The notes under the pieces are model-generated. The model was not told the origin of the DNA. It did not search any database and saw nothing but the letters and a program-made list of their open reading frames with translations. The position numbers and the translations under genes were made by a program. Positions 1-14,020 of a stretch of 64,000 nucleotides of DNA are shown piece after piece; within the stretch, counting starts at the first letter, position 1; every line of letters starts with the position of its first letter. This stretch comes from Cololabis saira (Eukaryota; Chordata; Actinopteri; Beloniformes; Belonidae), in the NCBI RefSeq assembly GCF_033807715.1, contig NC_084599.1, forward strand, positions 4,550,125-4,614,124, in the 5' to 3' direction.

Positions 1-112
1 ATAAAAATCCATGATAAAAAACAATGTTGCTACCATCACTGTCCTTGTTTTGAAATAAATTACAATTACAATTAAAGCTGCAAGCAGCGATGAACGGGCC
101 CTCGCGTGTGCA

Positions 113-1290
113 ATTTGCACCAATTAAGGTCAAGGACCCAAAACTAAGTCAGATGACACCACCCACGCCTCTTTATGTCAAACCATTCAAAGGTCATGGC
201 AGAAAATAGAAACTATCACATATCGACCAATCAGAAGAAGGGGCAGGGCTAATTCACACCAATTTTGGTCAAGGGATTCAAAACCATGTCCGATGACACC
301 ACCCACGAGTCTTTATGTCAAACCATTCAAAAGTTATGACCGAAAATAGGAACTATGAAATTTCGACCAATCAGAAGAAGGGGCGGGGCTAATTTTCACC
401 AATGCATCTCAAGGACTCAATACCGAGTCCAATGACACCACCCACAACTCTCTATGTCAAACCACTCAAAAGTTATAGAAGAAAATAGGGACAACCAATC
501 AGAAGAAGGGGCGGGGCTAATTTTCACCAATGAATCTCAAGGTCTCAATACGGAGTCCGATGACACCACCCACATGTCTTTATCACAACCCGTTCAAAAG
601 TTATGGCAGAGAAAGGTATTCTAGGGGGCGCTGTTGAGCCATTAGGCCACGCCCATTAATGCATGAAATATCAAATTTATCGCCAGGCCTGGCTTGCATG
701 CAAAATTTGGTGACATTTGGGGAACTATCAAATATGGACCAATCAGATGAAGGGGGGCGCGCCTTTTGGCGTCTAGCGTCGCCACGGTAAGGCTTTTGAA
801 AGAGAAAAGTAATGCGCGTTGTCGCAGGATGGAGACGCACATTTTGATGTATAACACACCTGGGTGCACGTTACGGCTCGGGCCGTATTAACTGCCGAAG
901 GAATGGCATAAATTGCGCCAAAATGACGCGATTAATTCAAAATGTTCAAAATGGCCGACTTCCTGTTGGGTTTCGGCCATGGCGCCAAGAGACTTTTCTT
1001 TAAGTTGCGACATGATACAGGTGTGTACCGATTTTCGTGCATGTACGTCAAACCGTATTGTGGGGCTTGAGGCACAAAGTTTTCTAGGGGGCGCTGTTGA
1101 GCCATTTTGACACGCCCATTAATGCAAACCATTAAATATAGAATTTTTCGCCAGGCCTGGCTTGCGTGCAAAATTTGGTGACTTTTTGGGCACGTTTAGG
1201 TGGAAAAAAGGCCTTCCTTTCGTCAGAAGAAAGAAAGAAAGAAAGAAAGAAAAATTCCTACAGATACAATAGGGCCTTAGCACTGTAAGT
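113..1290. repeat. dispersed fish repeat with tandem ~135-bp units
   Basis: Positions 113-610 hold about four diverged units of 130-140 bp, each with 'gatgacaccaccca', 'ctttatgtcaaaccattcaa' and 'ccaatcagaagaaggggcgg'. Positions 613-1290 hold two partial copies of a second module with 'gggggcgctgttgagcc' and 'cttcctgttgggtttcggcc', ending in a short GAAA run. The same module recurs at 29106-29715. No coding potential is visible. Confidence 0.75.
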
Positions 1291-1359
1291 GCTCGGGCCC
1301 TAATTACCACAACCTCCAGCCCTGGGGGATCTCCGATCTGGACTGGGTGCTGCTCTCAC

Positions 1360-1545
1360 CTTTCACCTCCTCTCTGGGAGATTTGCTCGCCGGGACTCCC
1401 AGGCAGAGAGGGTTTGGCAGGACCTGCAGCTCCATGACGACGTCGCAGAGCGCGTGGCGCAGCGCCCCCTGCAGCTTGTCACTCAGCTGCAGGGGGCTGA
1501 CGTTGCCCTGTTCCCAGATGTCAAAGCGCACGTACAGATGTGGCT
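1360..1545 (-). CDS. szt2: SZT2 exon e37 (last visible)
   Basis: Acceptor TTCCAACAG, two bases completing Glu, then [40 protein letters not shown] and VLPNPLC, ending SPREEVK plus one base. Donor AAAG/GTGAGA; a second possible donor lies seven bases earlier. The following exon is not in 1-1359, which is repeat, so the gene continues beyond the left edge. Confidence 0.92.
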
Positions 1546-4500
1546 CTGTTGGAAGACAGACAAGACAGCAGTGTTCTCAGGCGTCTCAACCTGTGGAGGA
1601 AAGACAAGACACTCCCGCCACGGTTCAGGGGGGAAACGGGCAAAGTAGCAACTCAACAACACGACAAGGGTTCCAACACCAGGGAGCACTTCCTGTCTCC
1701 GGCACTGGCTTCACTTTCATTTGAAGGACCTTCAAGGGCGTGTCACCCGGCTGTCGCCTGTCCACATCAGCTAGACTCACTCTGATCAGTTCATATGTAG
1801 ATGTGGCTAGGTTTCTGTTTTATGCGGCTCCTTAGAATCACATGTTCAAGCATTTCCTTCATGAGTTTTCAGAAGCAGAATCTTCCACCTGTGTAGAGCT
1901 GTACCTGATGGGGGGGTGATGTTGATGGCCTCTACTTTAGCCACAGCTGTCAGCTCGTCAAAGCGGTCTGGATGGAGGAGGATGGTGCAGACGCCCGACC
2001 TCTGAAGTGCAGAGCAGTCCTGAGATGCCACCTGAAGAGGCCGACTGAGGGCGTCCACAAATGAGAGGGCGATGCACGCGATGCCTGAAAGGACATGAAA
2101 CAGGGAGGGGTAACCATCCCAGCACCAAACACTGGTATCCCCGGCCCACCAGCATTCCAGTTCGGACTAACGGCCCACATCTTGACTGCTTTGCTTTCCT
2201 TTATTTAGTCACACCTCTGTCTCTGATCAAGCAACAGCTCTGACAGATGTGACAACCAGAGTCAGGAGTTCACTCTAGTGCACAGATAATGTGTTATGAC
2301 ATGAGCAGAGTGGAACTGTGTTTAAACTGTGTTCAATTGTAAAAATCGATTTTCCGATTCTAAATCGATTCTCATATTAATTCCTAAAAATCGTGGTGTC
2401 AGTGCCGTGGCGTCAGGGCCGTGGCGTCAGCGCCCTGGCGTCAGCGCAGTGGCATAAGCACTGGTAAGGACACGCGCATGCACGCTGGACATCCATGCAC
2501 GCTGGACATCCATGCTGCGTCCGACAGCGACTCACAAACCAACACAGCTTCACAACTACAGGTCTGCGGAGGGCAAAGCCTCAAAAGAAGGTGTGGAAGC
2601 TGCAAATAAACGTCATCAAGACAAAAAAAGGTCGGGAGCGGTGCACACGGCGCCAGCAGCAGCGGGGGGGGCGGGCCGGCCGTTTAGAGCGAGCAGAAGG
2701 TGTGGTACCTTTAAACTGAGAGGGTGGAAGGAGTTGCTGAACCAGCTCCGACATGGTACCTGGGCCACATTAGAGAGCAGCGTTAGGGAGCAGCGTTAGA
2801 GAGGCTCCCACATCAAGGATGCTCATGCACAAACACCGTTGAACCACCAGCAGAGGGAACAGTTGGGGGGGGGGGGTCTCCAGAAGTTACTCATGACCAC
2901 CTACACCATACCTACACCTACTGCCTCTGCTAGGATCAATGTTCAGCCAGTACACTGATTCCCAGCTGTGGTGTGGGTCTTAAACACCTCAAACACAGCA
3001 TGCCGTTACCTTTCCCTCCGGTTCCCTGGCCTCCGGGTTTGTTGTACAGGTAGATGTCTCCATCGGCCAAGTCGCTGCTCAGGTGAAAGTAGTGCTGCAG
3101 AGGGAACAGTAGAATCAGTCCAGGAGCCCCAACAACAGCAGCATCCCTTCACACCTTTGCCTCAATTCTGCAAACATGTTCTTCACTTCAAATCCAGATC
3201 AGTTTAGAAAGTGCTGTTTGCACATCTCTCAGTATGGCTGCCACTTCTGTTTGAACTTATCTTTAAAAGTAAGTAACTTTCATCCCGCACCCCTCGTCCC
3301 CCGCCCTCACCCTCGTCCCTCACCCCCGTCCCCCTACCTTGAAGTGGTGTGCCGTGTTGCTGTCGGTGTACTTGGGCAGGTGCAGGAAGATGAGCAGGTT
3401 CTGGCGGAGGTAGTGGGCCACGGCGGCCAGCCGGGCCCGCCCGTGCTGGGGGAGGCTGAACACCATGGTCTCCGTGGCCGAGGACCCGGATGGCTGGATG
3501 AACTGAGCAGAGCAGAGGGTCAGGGTTCTGGGAGCGGGCTCTACGGGACGGGAGAGAGGACGGGGCGTTCACCTCCACGTCGGCCGGGGTCAGCTTGCAG
3601 TTCCGGACCAGCATGAGCGTGATCATGTCCAGGGTGGTCTCGTCCAGACGCTTCCGCAGCACCTTGAGCAGCTCGTCTGTGATCTCTGGACCTGGGCCGG
3701 ATGCACAAAACATTCTTAAGAAAGAAAATCTTCTTAAGTGTCATTTTTTTCTTAAGTTCAGTCTTAAGAAGAAAAAAGAGAAGAAGTCATATTCTCCAAA
3801 AAAGTTCTAAGTATTTTCTCAACTTTCTTCTTAAGGGAGCATGAGGCTCCTTTTAAGAAATGAGACTCATTAGTGCCACCCTTCGCCACGACGGCCGCCG
3901 AGGGTACTGCAGCCAACAGTGAAGCCGGCACGGGAGAACGGGGTGTTATGCGCTCCCTCCCCCCCTTCTTTTTCTTGTCTCCCTTCAGGTGTTCCGCATC
4001 AGGTGATTATCTGGCTCCGCCTGTATTTAAGGGGGTCAGGAGGAGCCGGCACCCTCTCTCAGACCAGGCAGCCTCCCCTTGGTGCCAGGGTTGCTCCTGT
4101 GTTTCTTTTGTTTGTGTTGCTTTGAGGATGGAGGTCTGTCAGTTTGGTTTTCTTTCCTCGGTTTTTGTTTTGAGGTTAGGTTCCTGTTCTTGTTAGGTTA
4201 GGAGGAGGTTCTGGGTCCGACGGCCCATTGCGTGGTTGGCTCAGGCTTCCCTCATGGTCTTTTCCTTTATTGTTTTGTTTGGTCAGGCCTCCAGACTCGT
4301 CTTGTTAAGTTATGGGGTTTTTCCTTGGTACATGAATAAACCTGCTTTTTATTACATACACAACTGAAACTCGAGTGTGGTGTCCTTTATGTTTTGGTCA
4401 CAGAGTTGAGCCGAGTGTTCTAACTGGTGATCGTAACAGGGGAGAACGCGCATGCAGTGTCATGTGACGTCACATCCGCAGCCCAGCGCGGGAAATTCCG

Positions 4501-7500
4501 GCCCGGAATTGCAGCACATTTTGCAGCAACAGCCTGTTCAAGGCAACGGAGAGATACACTAGAGGACTCATTATTTTGGGTTTGGAACGCTTCATCTGAC
4601 ATTATTACTAGAAAACTTAAAACGTATACAGATTTTTTTCATAAATCCTGCCTCAATCCTGCCTCATGCTCCTTTAAGTTTCTTCTTAAGAAAAAACTTA
4701 AGAATAAATGGTATTCTTGAAATAAAAGTTCTCAAATTTGTTCTTGACTTTGTTCTTAACTTTAAGACAACCTTGACCTGTCTTAAAATTTCTTCTGTGA
4801 AAAGGTAAGACTAATATCACCTTTTTCAACACATTTTAGACAAGTTTGGACTAGTAGGTCATAGTTTGAGGATATACTTTGTAATTAATTACACAAAGAG
4901 CCTGTTAACTGTTTCTTAGCATGTTAGTTAGCGTGGTAGTTAATTATTATTCATTTTCCCCAATAGTATTTTTTTCACACATTAATCTCATCCACCACGT
5001 TGAAAAGTTCCTGCATCTCTTTTTCTCCTTCTCCATGTTTAGTGAGTGACTGACGGTTAAGACCAAACTACCGGTATTTTTTAACTGTATGTTTGTTGGC
5101 GCGTGCAATGCAATGACAAATTTTAAGAAGTTCTTAAGTAGGAAAAATAAGAAATTTGTAAGAAATGACAGTTCTTAAGACGGTTCTTAAGAAAATATTG
5201 AGGAATTTCACTTAAGAACTTTCTTATGAACTTCTTCATTTTAGATCTTAAGACATTTCTTAAGATCGTTCTTAAGAACATTTTGGTGAATCCGGCCCCT
5301 GAACCGTTAGAAGCCCATCAGTAATCAATCAATAAGCACATCTGTGAAAATAGATACTGAAAGGCAGAAACATTGCACTTTAAACATTGAAGGAACTCAC
5401 CTGCACTTCCCACTCCGTGCACGTGCAGCAGGATGTGCTTGTCTACTTGTCCAACTGGACGAGAACCCTCCAAAGACGACCTGGAGCTCTGCAGGAACCC
5501 ACAAGGAGAATGTGTGTTAGAGGTGCTAGATTTCAGGTGGATACTTCCCCGTCAGGCCCGTCCCAGTGCTCACCGCAGCGTCTTCGGCAGACGAAGGCTC
5601 CTGGCTCCTCGCCAGCCCCACGGATCGGGTCACGTGGAGGTTTTTATCCGCGTCGCAGTACTTGCCTGTCAGTGAGGTTTCACAGAGTCTGGAAAAGCCA
5701 ACACAATGTTAGGAAGCCTGTGGGCTGATCTGGACCGGGATCCAGCACAGGTTTGGTTCAGCAGAACACGCTGACGTCCCAGCTGCTGACGGAGACACGC
5801 AGCATCACCCTGACACATGACCTTGTTACTATCATGAAAGAGCCATTAATTATTAGGGGTGGGCAAAAATATCGATATCGCAATATATCGCGATACTTTT
5901 CCAGCCGATTCAATATCGATATTCAAAATTTGAATATCTTTTTTCTTTTTTTTTTTTTAATATTTTTTTTTAAATATTTTTTATCCCCGATTTTTTTCCC
6001 ATTATATCACCCAGTGCTCCTACCTAAGTGACAGTCCTGGGCATTGCCACTCTCTACCAACCCTGGGAGGGCCCTGCACTGAGCTCAGGTTTTATTTAAT
6101 TTTATAATTTATTTTTTATATAACACAATTGCCTGTCCTTAAAAAATGAAAAATAATGGACAGAGGTTTATTTATTTATGGATTTATATCTATACTGACT
6201 GATCACTGTGCCTGTCCTTGGTTTTAGTTCCATCTTTCTTGTGTTTATTATCATTTGCCACATAATTAAAGCAACCTCATACTAAATTTAATGTTAATTT
6301 CATATGATGTAAATAATATGAAAAACATATACAAATATGTTGTAACTTTAGCTTGTATAGTTATAATAAAACATTGTTTTGACTCAGTTTGTCCCATGAA
6401 TTGTCACTATAATCTGATGAATGTGCAACTCGGATTTTAAGATCCATCACTATCATCTGATGTACATATATACAACTTGGATTTTAAGATGTGTAATGCA
6501 TTTTAAAATTTTTCGGTGAACTATGTAGAATATAATAATTGGGATATCGCATAATCGGGATATCGCAATGTGTATCGTATCGTGGCTCAAGTATCGTGAT
6601 GCGTATCGTATCGTGAGGTCCTTCCCAATACCCACCCCTATTAATTATCCATTAATGATCCATCACGGCTCTGGGACGCTCCTCTCTGAGTGACGTATGA
6701 ATCCACTGTGATGGAGGTCTCCCGTCCCTCCATGTCACATTGTTAAATGTCATTCTATGTGTATTCATGTTTGTGATTTTGTCACTTAGAAGGCAAGCCG
6801 TTTGTTGTTGTGGTTGTTAGCCACACAGAGATCAGATGTAGCCTAATATATGGTATAGAGCGGGGGTCGGCAACCCACGGCTCTAGAGCCACAGCTCTTT
6901 AGCGCCGCCCTAGTGGCTCCTGGAGCTTTTTCAAAAATGTTTGACCTTTTTTTTTCCTTTTTTTCTTCTCTTTTTTTTCTCATTGTTTTTCCTTTTTTTC
7001 TTCATTTTTCCTTCTTTTCTTCCTTTTTCCTTTCCTTTTTAATCTCGACATTTGGACTTTTTTCTCGACATTTCCACTTTTTCTTGAAATTTGGACTTTT
7101 TTCTCGACATTTCGACTTTTTTCTCAACATTTCTCCTTTCGCCATTTGTCTTCATTCTAAGGCTTATACAAGACTTAATTTTTTGCGGCTCCAGACATAT
7201 TTATTTTTTGTGTTTTATTCTTTCAACATTTTGGGTTGCTGACCCCTGGTCTAGAGCTATAGTAAGGAAGATATTGTTGTATATTGTGTAAATATTGTTG
7301 GCCAAGTGACGTGGATTATGTGTCTGTGTGTAAACTAAATCCCTACACTGTTATGTGGTCTTGTCCAATCAATGTGGGGACACATTATATATAGAAATAC
7401 AAGCTCAACCGGGGTGAAGGGTTGTTGTCAGTGGTCTGTATTAGGGCCAGTCCCAATCTCCCCCTATTTTACTTTTCAGCCCTACCCCTAAATTCTGTGT

Positions 7501-10500
7501 GTTCCTGTGAGGGTAGTGGTGTCCCAATTCCTCTTTGCATGTAGGGCTAGTGGACATAACGAGGGCTAGTGTGTATGAATCTAGCCCTTCACAGCAAGGG
7601 ATTTCAGATGCTGAAATTTCCCAGAATGCTTTACGTCGTCATTTGCAGACAGAATCAAACAAAAAAACATGGCGGACATTTCTATTTTTTAGTGAATAAA
7701 ATCAATATTTTGAGTTAGTTTCTGCATAAAAATGCGTTTTGATTACATTTCTAGCGAGAAATATATATTTTACTTTCATAATATTCACTCAGTGAATGTA
7801 CATAATCACTCGCTTGCCCGTTGTTGCAAAGATCTCGCCAGAATAAAGGCTGATTTATGGTTCCAATGCCGGGCCTACGGCGTAGGTTACGCGGCGACGC
7901 GCGACGCACGCCGTGCCGTACCCTACGGCGTAGGCTCTGCGTTGCTGTAACGCGGAACCATAAATCGCCAGAGGCTCTTCTCATCCCCGAAAACATCGGA
8001 GCAAATTTCTTAACAGGCGTTATTTGGATAAACTGAGCCCAGGTTGGGGATCTTAACGGTTACTTTTACGCCTGAAAAAATATTAAAACTTAATAAAGTG
8101 GTATATTAACAGCGCTACAGCTGAAATTAAAACAGCTTTTAGCTCTGGGCTTCCTGATATCAGAATCAGATTCAGAAAAAGGTTTTTTGCCAAGTTTGTT
8201 AAACACACACAAGGAATTTGTTGTGGTGATTGGTGCAATACTATACAAATATAAAAGCAAATATATAAGAGAGAAAATGTATAAGCAAAAATGGTGTGAC
8301 GTATGTGCAAACTACGCAGTCGCTTACGTACCCGAACGTAAACCACGCAGTGACGTAGCAAGTGGTGTCCCAATCCCTAGGGAAGATTACAAGGGCCTTA
8401 AGGTTTGTAGCTTCATTTTTAGGGCTAGTGGTAGAAAGTAGGGGGGGGATTGGGATTGGCCCTAACTGTGCTTGTAATAAATGCCCACACAAGGGCTAAC
8501 TTGATTTCTGCCTCAGCCTCGTCACTTCCCCATATTTAAGGCCACCATTCACATCCAGCGCAGTATCGAGCACCTGGTGGGTTACGTGAACCGGAGGAGG
8601 AGTGGACCCACAGAGAATGCTCCCAACTTGGAAGAGGATGCCTGGACAGGCTAACTTAACTGTTAGTCATGCAACCCCTTTATCTAAAGTGTGTATCACA
8701 GCCCGACCAAAACCCAGGAGCCTCGGCCTTAGAGATGTAAAACTCCTAACCTGAGGTAGAAGACTGACTTGGTGGTGCGTTCCTGGTAGACGAACATGTT
8801 CTTCCTGTTCACCACGCAGAAAGGGTTGAGCACGGAGCGCAGGGCCTGGATGGCTGTGGGACAGGGACAGCCTGAACAGTGTGCCACAAATGATTTCACT
8901 TCTCATGACTTAGGTCCTGTACAAATACTGCTAAACTAAAAGAGGACCACCTGCCACTCACCTCTGGACACGCCCATGTTGGGCCCCATCTTGAGGCGAG
9001 GGTGGATGTGGATGATGGTGCTCCACACCACGTCACAGGCAAAGTGTCCTGGGATGAACTGCATGGTGGCGGCCAGGTAGTCCCTGGCTGGGTAGCTCTC
9101 CTCCGTGCTGTAGTCTGAGCAGGACAGGAAATCAACTCTCATCTCAGGAGATCACCATCTCCTTCACTTCCTTATTCAAATATTGTTATTGGATTTTCAC
9201 ATAAAACATTGAAACACGAAGCAGCACAATAACAGTGCACACAAAGCCTATGGGGGGGGGTAAATAAGATAAGTAATGTAATATTGATAAGTAAATAAAT
9301 ACTGTATTTTCGTATTTGCATATAAGCCGCATCCGATCTGTTTAAAAAAGATCTGCAAGCCGCAGATATTTCTGTTGTTAGATTAGATATTTACTACATG
9401 TACAGAAGGATTTTGAACTGTAAATGATGTACATGTTTGTACCTAAATAGATCCTTTCCTAACAGTGTCTTTTAACACAGCAGCAACTTTGCTGATTAAA
9501 ATGGGACAGAACCAAGAGAATGACAATTTTCACCTGTTTCAAGTAAATTTTCACTTTTTTCCAGTGATGAGTCTTGTTTTAAGTTTAATTAGATTTTTTT
9601 GACTAAATATTAAACATTTTAACTAGAAATACGACAAATATTCTTGTTAAGATTTTGAGTTTTTGCAGTGTGGTGTCGTTTCTGTCTCATAATGTGACGT
9701 TCTGAAGCCTAAATGTCCGTTTCTCTCCGTTTACAAGCAAACGTGAAGACTGAGGTTTTGCAAATCTCCACTTTGGCTGGAGTTTTCAGAAATGATGGTT
9801 TTTGGTGACTTTGAGCTTCGTTTTCGTGTAAACGAGCGGCCAAAACGCATGAAAACACCAGCGTTTTTGCTCCGTGTAAACGGGGATGGGGAAGCTGATT
9901 TCTGGATGTTTTCATATAGGATGGACAGCAAACCCCTACGGGCGGGGTCCGTATTCAGCAGCTCATCTATCCTGCTACTCTGTGGTGAGTTCACAGACGG
10001 AGAGAAGTGTGTTTTAATGAAACTACGGACCTGTAGGTACCTGAAGAAATTGCACTTAGGGATATTGAAGTCTGTTCTTAACCTCCACCCCTGTCTAGAT
10101 CTGTACACAGAAGTACAAACACTGTGTTTATTCACCGTCGGAGGCGTTGAGCCGCTGCCTGTAGAGAGACTCGTTCTTCCAGAGGTCCTCCTCGCTCTCG
10201 GCCACCAGCAGGGAGTTGCACACGTGGCTGTCGTGCAGGTCCTGCAGCAGCATGCGCTGAAAACACACGAGCTCTGGTCAGCTACGGGGGAAAGCTTGAA
10301 GCTGCACGTCACTGGTTTCAGGTGCAGGCTCCATCAACATGCAGCATGGTCTGCCACAGTCTCAGCTAAATCAATGAACTGAATTCATTTGCATTTACTT
10401 ATTAAAATGTAATATTCAAGACTAATCCACTTAATGAATCAGTGCTGTCACGGACGTACAAGCAGGCCGAGGCCGCGAGGCTCAGGTTAGGGAGAGACTG

Positions 10501-10526
10501 CTAATGTGAGAGAGAGTCTGGTTCAG

Positions 10527-10558
<32 letters not shown>

Positions 10559-11125
10559 GAGAGACTTACTAGCACCAGAATAATCTGGTCTGGATCTGAA
10601 TGAGCAGATTTGTGAAGGGTTTTGAAGTTTGAGGCAAACGCTGAGAGAAGCTCCACACCTTTAATCTTGGTTCAGACACAGCTGCTGATCTGACGTGATC
10701 TGTGTGTGATCTGTCACCTCAATCATATACATATATACAGGACTGTCTCAGAAAATTAGAATATTGTGATAAAGTTCTTTATTTTCTATAATGCAATTAA
10801 AAAAAACAAAAATGTCATACATTCTGGATTCATTACAAATCAACTGAAATATTGCAAGCCTTTTATTATTTTAATATTGCTGATTATGGTTTACAGTTTA
10901 AGATTAAGATTCCCAGAATATTCTAATTTTTTGAGATAGGATATTTGAGTTTTCTTAAGCTGTAAACCATGATCAGCTATATTAAAATAATAAAAGGCTT
11001 GCAATATTTCAGTTGATTTGTAATGAATCCAGAATGATGACATTTTTGCATTACAGAAAATAAAGAACTTTGTCACAATATTCTAATTTTCTGAGACAGT
11101 CCTGTATATACATATACAGCACATG

Positions 11126-11207
<82 letters not shown>

Positions 11208-12005
11208 CCTATATATTATTATTAAAAGATTTTTTTAACTCTCAAATTATTTAGGTTAAAATGGCCTTTATTTCTTTTTAAGTTAGAGGGCTCCCTGCGG
11301 TACCGCTGCGGCCCCCCCAGGGGTCACGGACCCCTGGTTGAAGACCCCTGTTTTAAATACCTAATTATTCCAGTGTACAACTGTGAACAGAAAAGGGCTT
11401 CATGAGGTTTTCCCAGGCCTTGTTTCCAGGTGAGTCCCGGCTGCTTCAGAGTTACACACCTGGTTGACGTATCTGCAGATCTCCCCGATCTTTCTGACCA
11501 CCATCTGGTGCAGCTGCAGGTATTCTGGCAGCTCCTCCTCCTCCTCATTCTTCTCCAGCTCATCTGCATTGTCCTCCTTTCCTCCTGTGAAGCATCTGTA
11601 AAAAGAAACGAGTCAAACCCAAAGGAATATCCTGCTTCAGATGGAATCCCCCAGCTGTGATCGGTGGTGTGGAGTCTGACAGGGTGCAGGCTTCAGTCAG
11701 CGCCGTGGAGCTGAACCTTATAGGCCGTCGGGGAGGAGGAGGAGGAAAGCATTTAGTTACTAGTTATTTAGTTAGCATGTTTGTAATGTGGGTTTTATTT
11801 ATATTCATTCATATTAAAGTTAAATGTTCTGATTTTTTTAGATTGCATTGATTTATGGATTATGAATATTCTTATGGAATTGAAATTTGTATGAATGTGT
11901 GTCTGTATCTGTCAGTGTGCATGTATGTGTGTGTTTATGTATGTATGTATGTGTGTGTAAATGAATGTGTATATGTATAGGTGTGTATGTATGTGTTTAT
12001 GTAAG

Positions 12006-12089
<84 letters not shown>

Positions 12090-12802
12090 AAAGGACCATA
12101 TTGAGCCAATTTGTTTAGTTGATACATTTTTCTTTATGATAAACATGGGATTTGTTATGAGTATAATTTCAGTTGATTATTCTTTGGATGTGTCTTAAAA
12201 TTGTAATTTCTTTTGTGTATATATTGTATTTAATATGATTTGTATGTAAATTGACCGGAAATCCGCCCACATTATTTAAAAGGTCCGGCGGGCGGCTCCA
12301 GCTGTTGATGATCAGCTGGCTTCTGACAGCCGGGTAAACCTTAAAACTTCCCTGGGCTTTCATACAGGATTGGGTCATTTTTTGTCATCTGTGGCTCTGT
12401 GCCGGTCAGTCCATACATTTTTGGTGTTGATGGTGATGAACAGACAATCACCTTTTCAGGGTCTGCTCTGTTTGTGCGAGAGGAAACCAGTTTGTTTCGC
12501 ATTCCTTGGAGAGCGCAGCGAGGTACGATGTTTGTATTTGTTTTCTGGTTGTTTCCTTTGACAATTCGTTATAGTTGTGTATGTTTTTAACATTGTATTA
12601 TTAAATTAAGAACAGTTTCATTCATGAGTTTTCTATATGCGCTGTGGAAACTAGTTTTATAAATTGTTTGTATCCTTTTCCTATATAGTTTTCACGGTGT
12701 CGTAAGGACTCTGTCGGCATGATTCTGGATGCGACTTCAATAAAACAAACCTTACGCATCAGTCGAGACTCTCTACCTTTCTTCAAATCCAAGGTCTGCT
12801 AC

Positions 12803-12835
<33 letters not shown>

Positions 12836-13980
12836 TATGTGTGTGTGTATATATGTAGTTATACCAAGGTCTGTATGAATACTCGATTCTGATTGGCTGG
12901 CAGGTGTAGGTTATAAGTTATAACCTACAGTGATAACCTCCACCTAGAAAACAAGTTTGGTCAAATTGCCTGATAACTTTAATATCATTGCGCTGGATCA
13001 ACTGCCAGGTGGTAACCACGGCAACAGAGATTCAGAGAAGAAGAGCCGGCGACCGCAGGACGGCGTTATGAGTGATTTTGTCATTTGTTTTAATTTATTT
13101 GGTGAATTTAACAATTTTGAAGACTGGGATGCAGAAGAGGAGAGAAAAGAAAATAGCCGAGCGGAGCTGAGCGGACTAGAATATCCCCCGTTACCAAGGA
13201 AACTGAGTTATGGCTTGTTAAAAAACTTTGTAACTTACCAGGTTCCAACGGCTGCAGACGAGAGATTAAATAGGAGCTCAGCTGTGGCTGGTTATAAAAC
13301 TAATGATTTACACTGAAAACACATTAATGCATGAATAACTTATTTAATATTGATGTTTTATGGTAAGTGACTGTGGTATAAGCGGCATTATCCCTTACAT
13401 ATATATATATATGTGTATATATGTATATGTAATTGTATTTTAAATATAATTGTATTATATACTATATGATGATGTAAGGGGGGGCTGAACTTGATGAGCT
13501 TTGCTTCCTTCAGCTCCTTCTCCAACTTGCACTTCATCGTAATGTGCTATTTTTTTTATATTATTATATATACACCGTTTGTTTTATGCTTGTACATGTT
13601 TGAGACAAATAAATATCAAATCAAATCAAAGGATCAGTAAAGAAATGCATCCCATGTTAGCAGCGGTAACCGTTAAGGGCTTTGTGAAGGATTCCAGTGA
13701 AGCTGGATGAGACTGGTGGAAATGCTCCCTAACTTCTGGATGTGCCACATGCAACCCCAGAACCCCAGTGGAGGTGGTCGGTCTGACCTGGCGTGGGAGT
13801 AGACCTTCACCCGGTCCTGGTGGATCTTGATGATGAGCCAGAAGTCGGGCATCAGCGGGGGCTGGACCTCCTGCTCGTCCAGGGTGGGGCTCTCGCACTC
13901 AGAGTCGCTGCTGCCGCCGTCGTAACCTGCAACCCAGACGGAGCAGCGTCAGAACACACACAGCTCCTACACACACAGCT

Positions 13981-14020
<40 letters not shown>

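Noticed and set aside
1..1359. A further SZT2 exon below e37
   Set aside because: Only dispersed repeat is visible; no phase-1 acceptor followed by SZT2-like sequence.
9731..10382. 193- and 196-codon overlapping frames on both strands
   Set aside because: They combine SZT2 e28 or its antisense with MITE sequence; only 10136-10256 minus is supported.
12957..13316. 119-codon plus-strand frame as a gene
   Set aside because: No recognisable family, no splice or promoter context, and possible MITE ends around it; kept only as an intron note.
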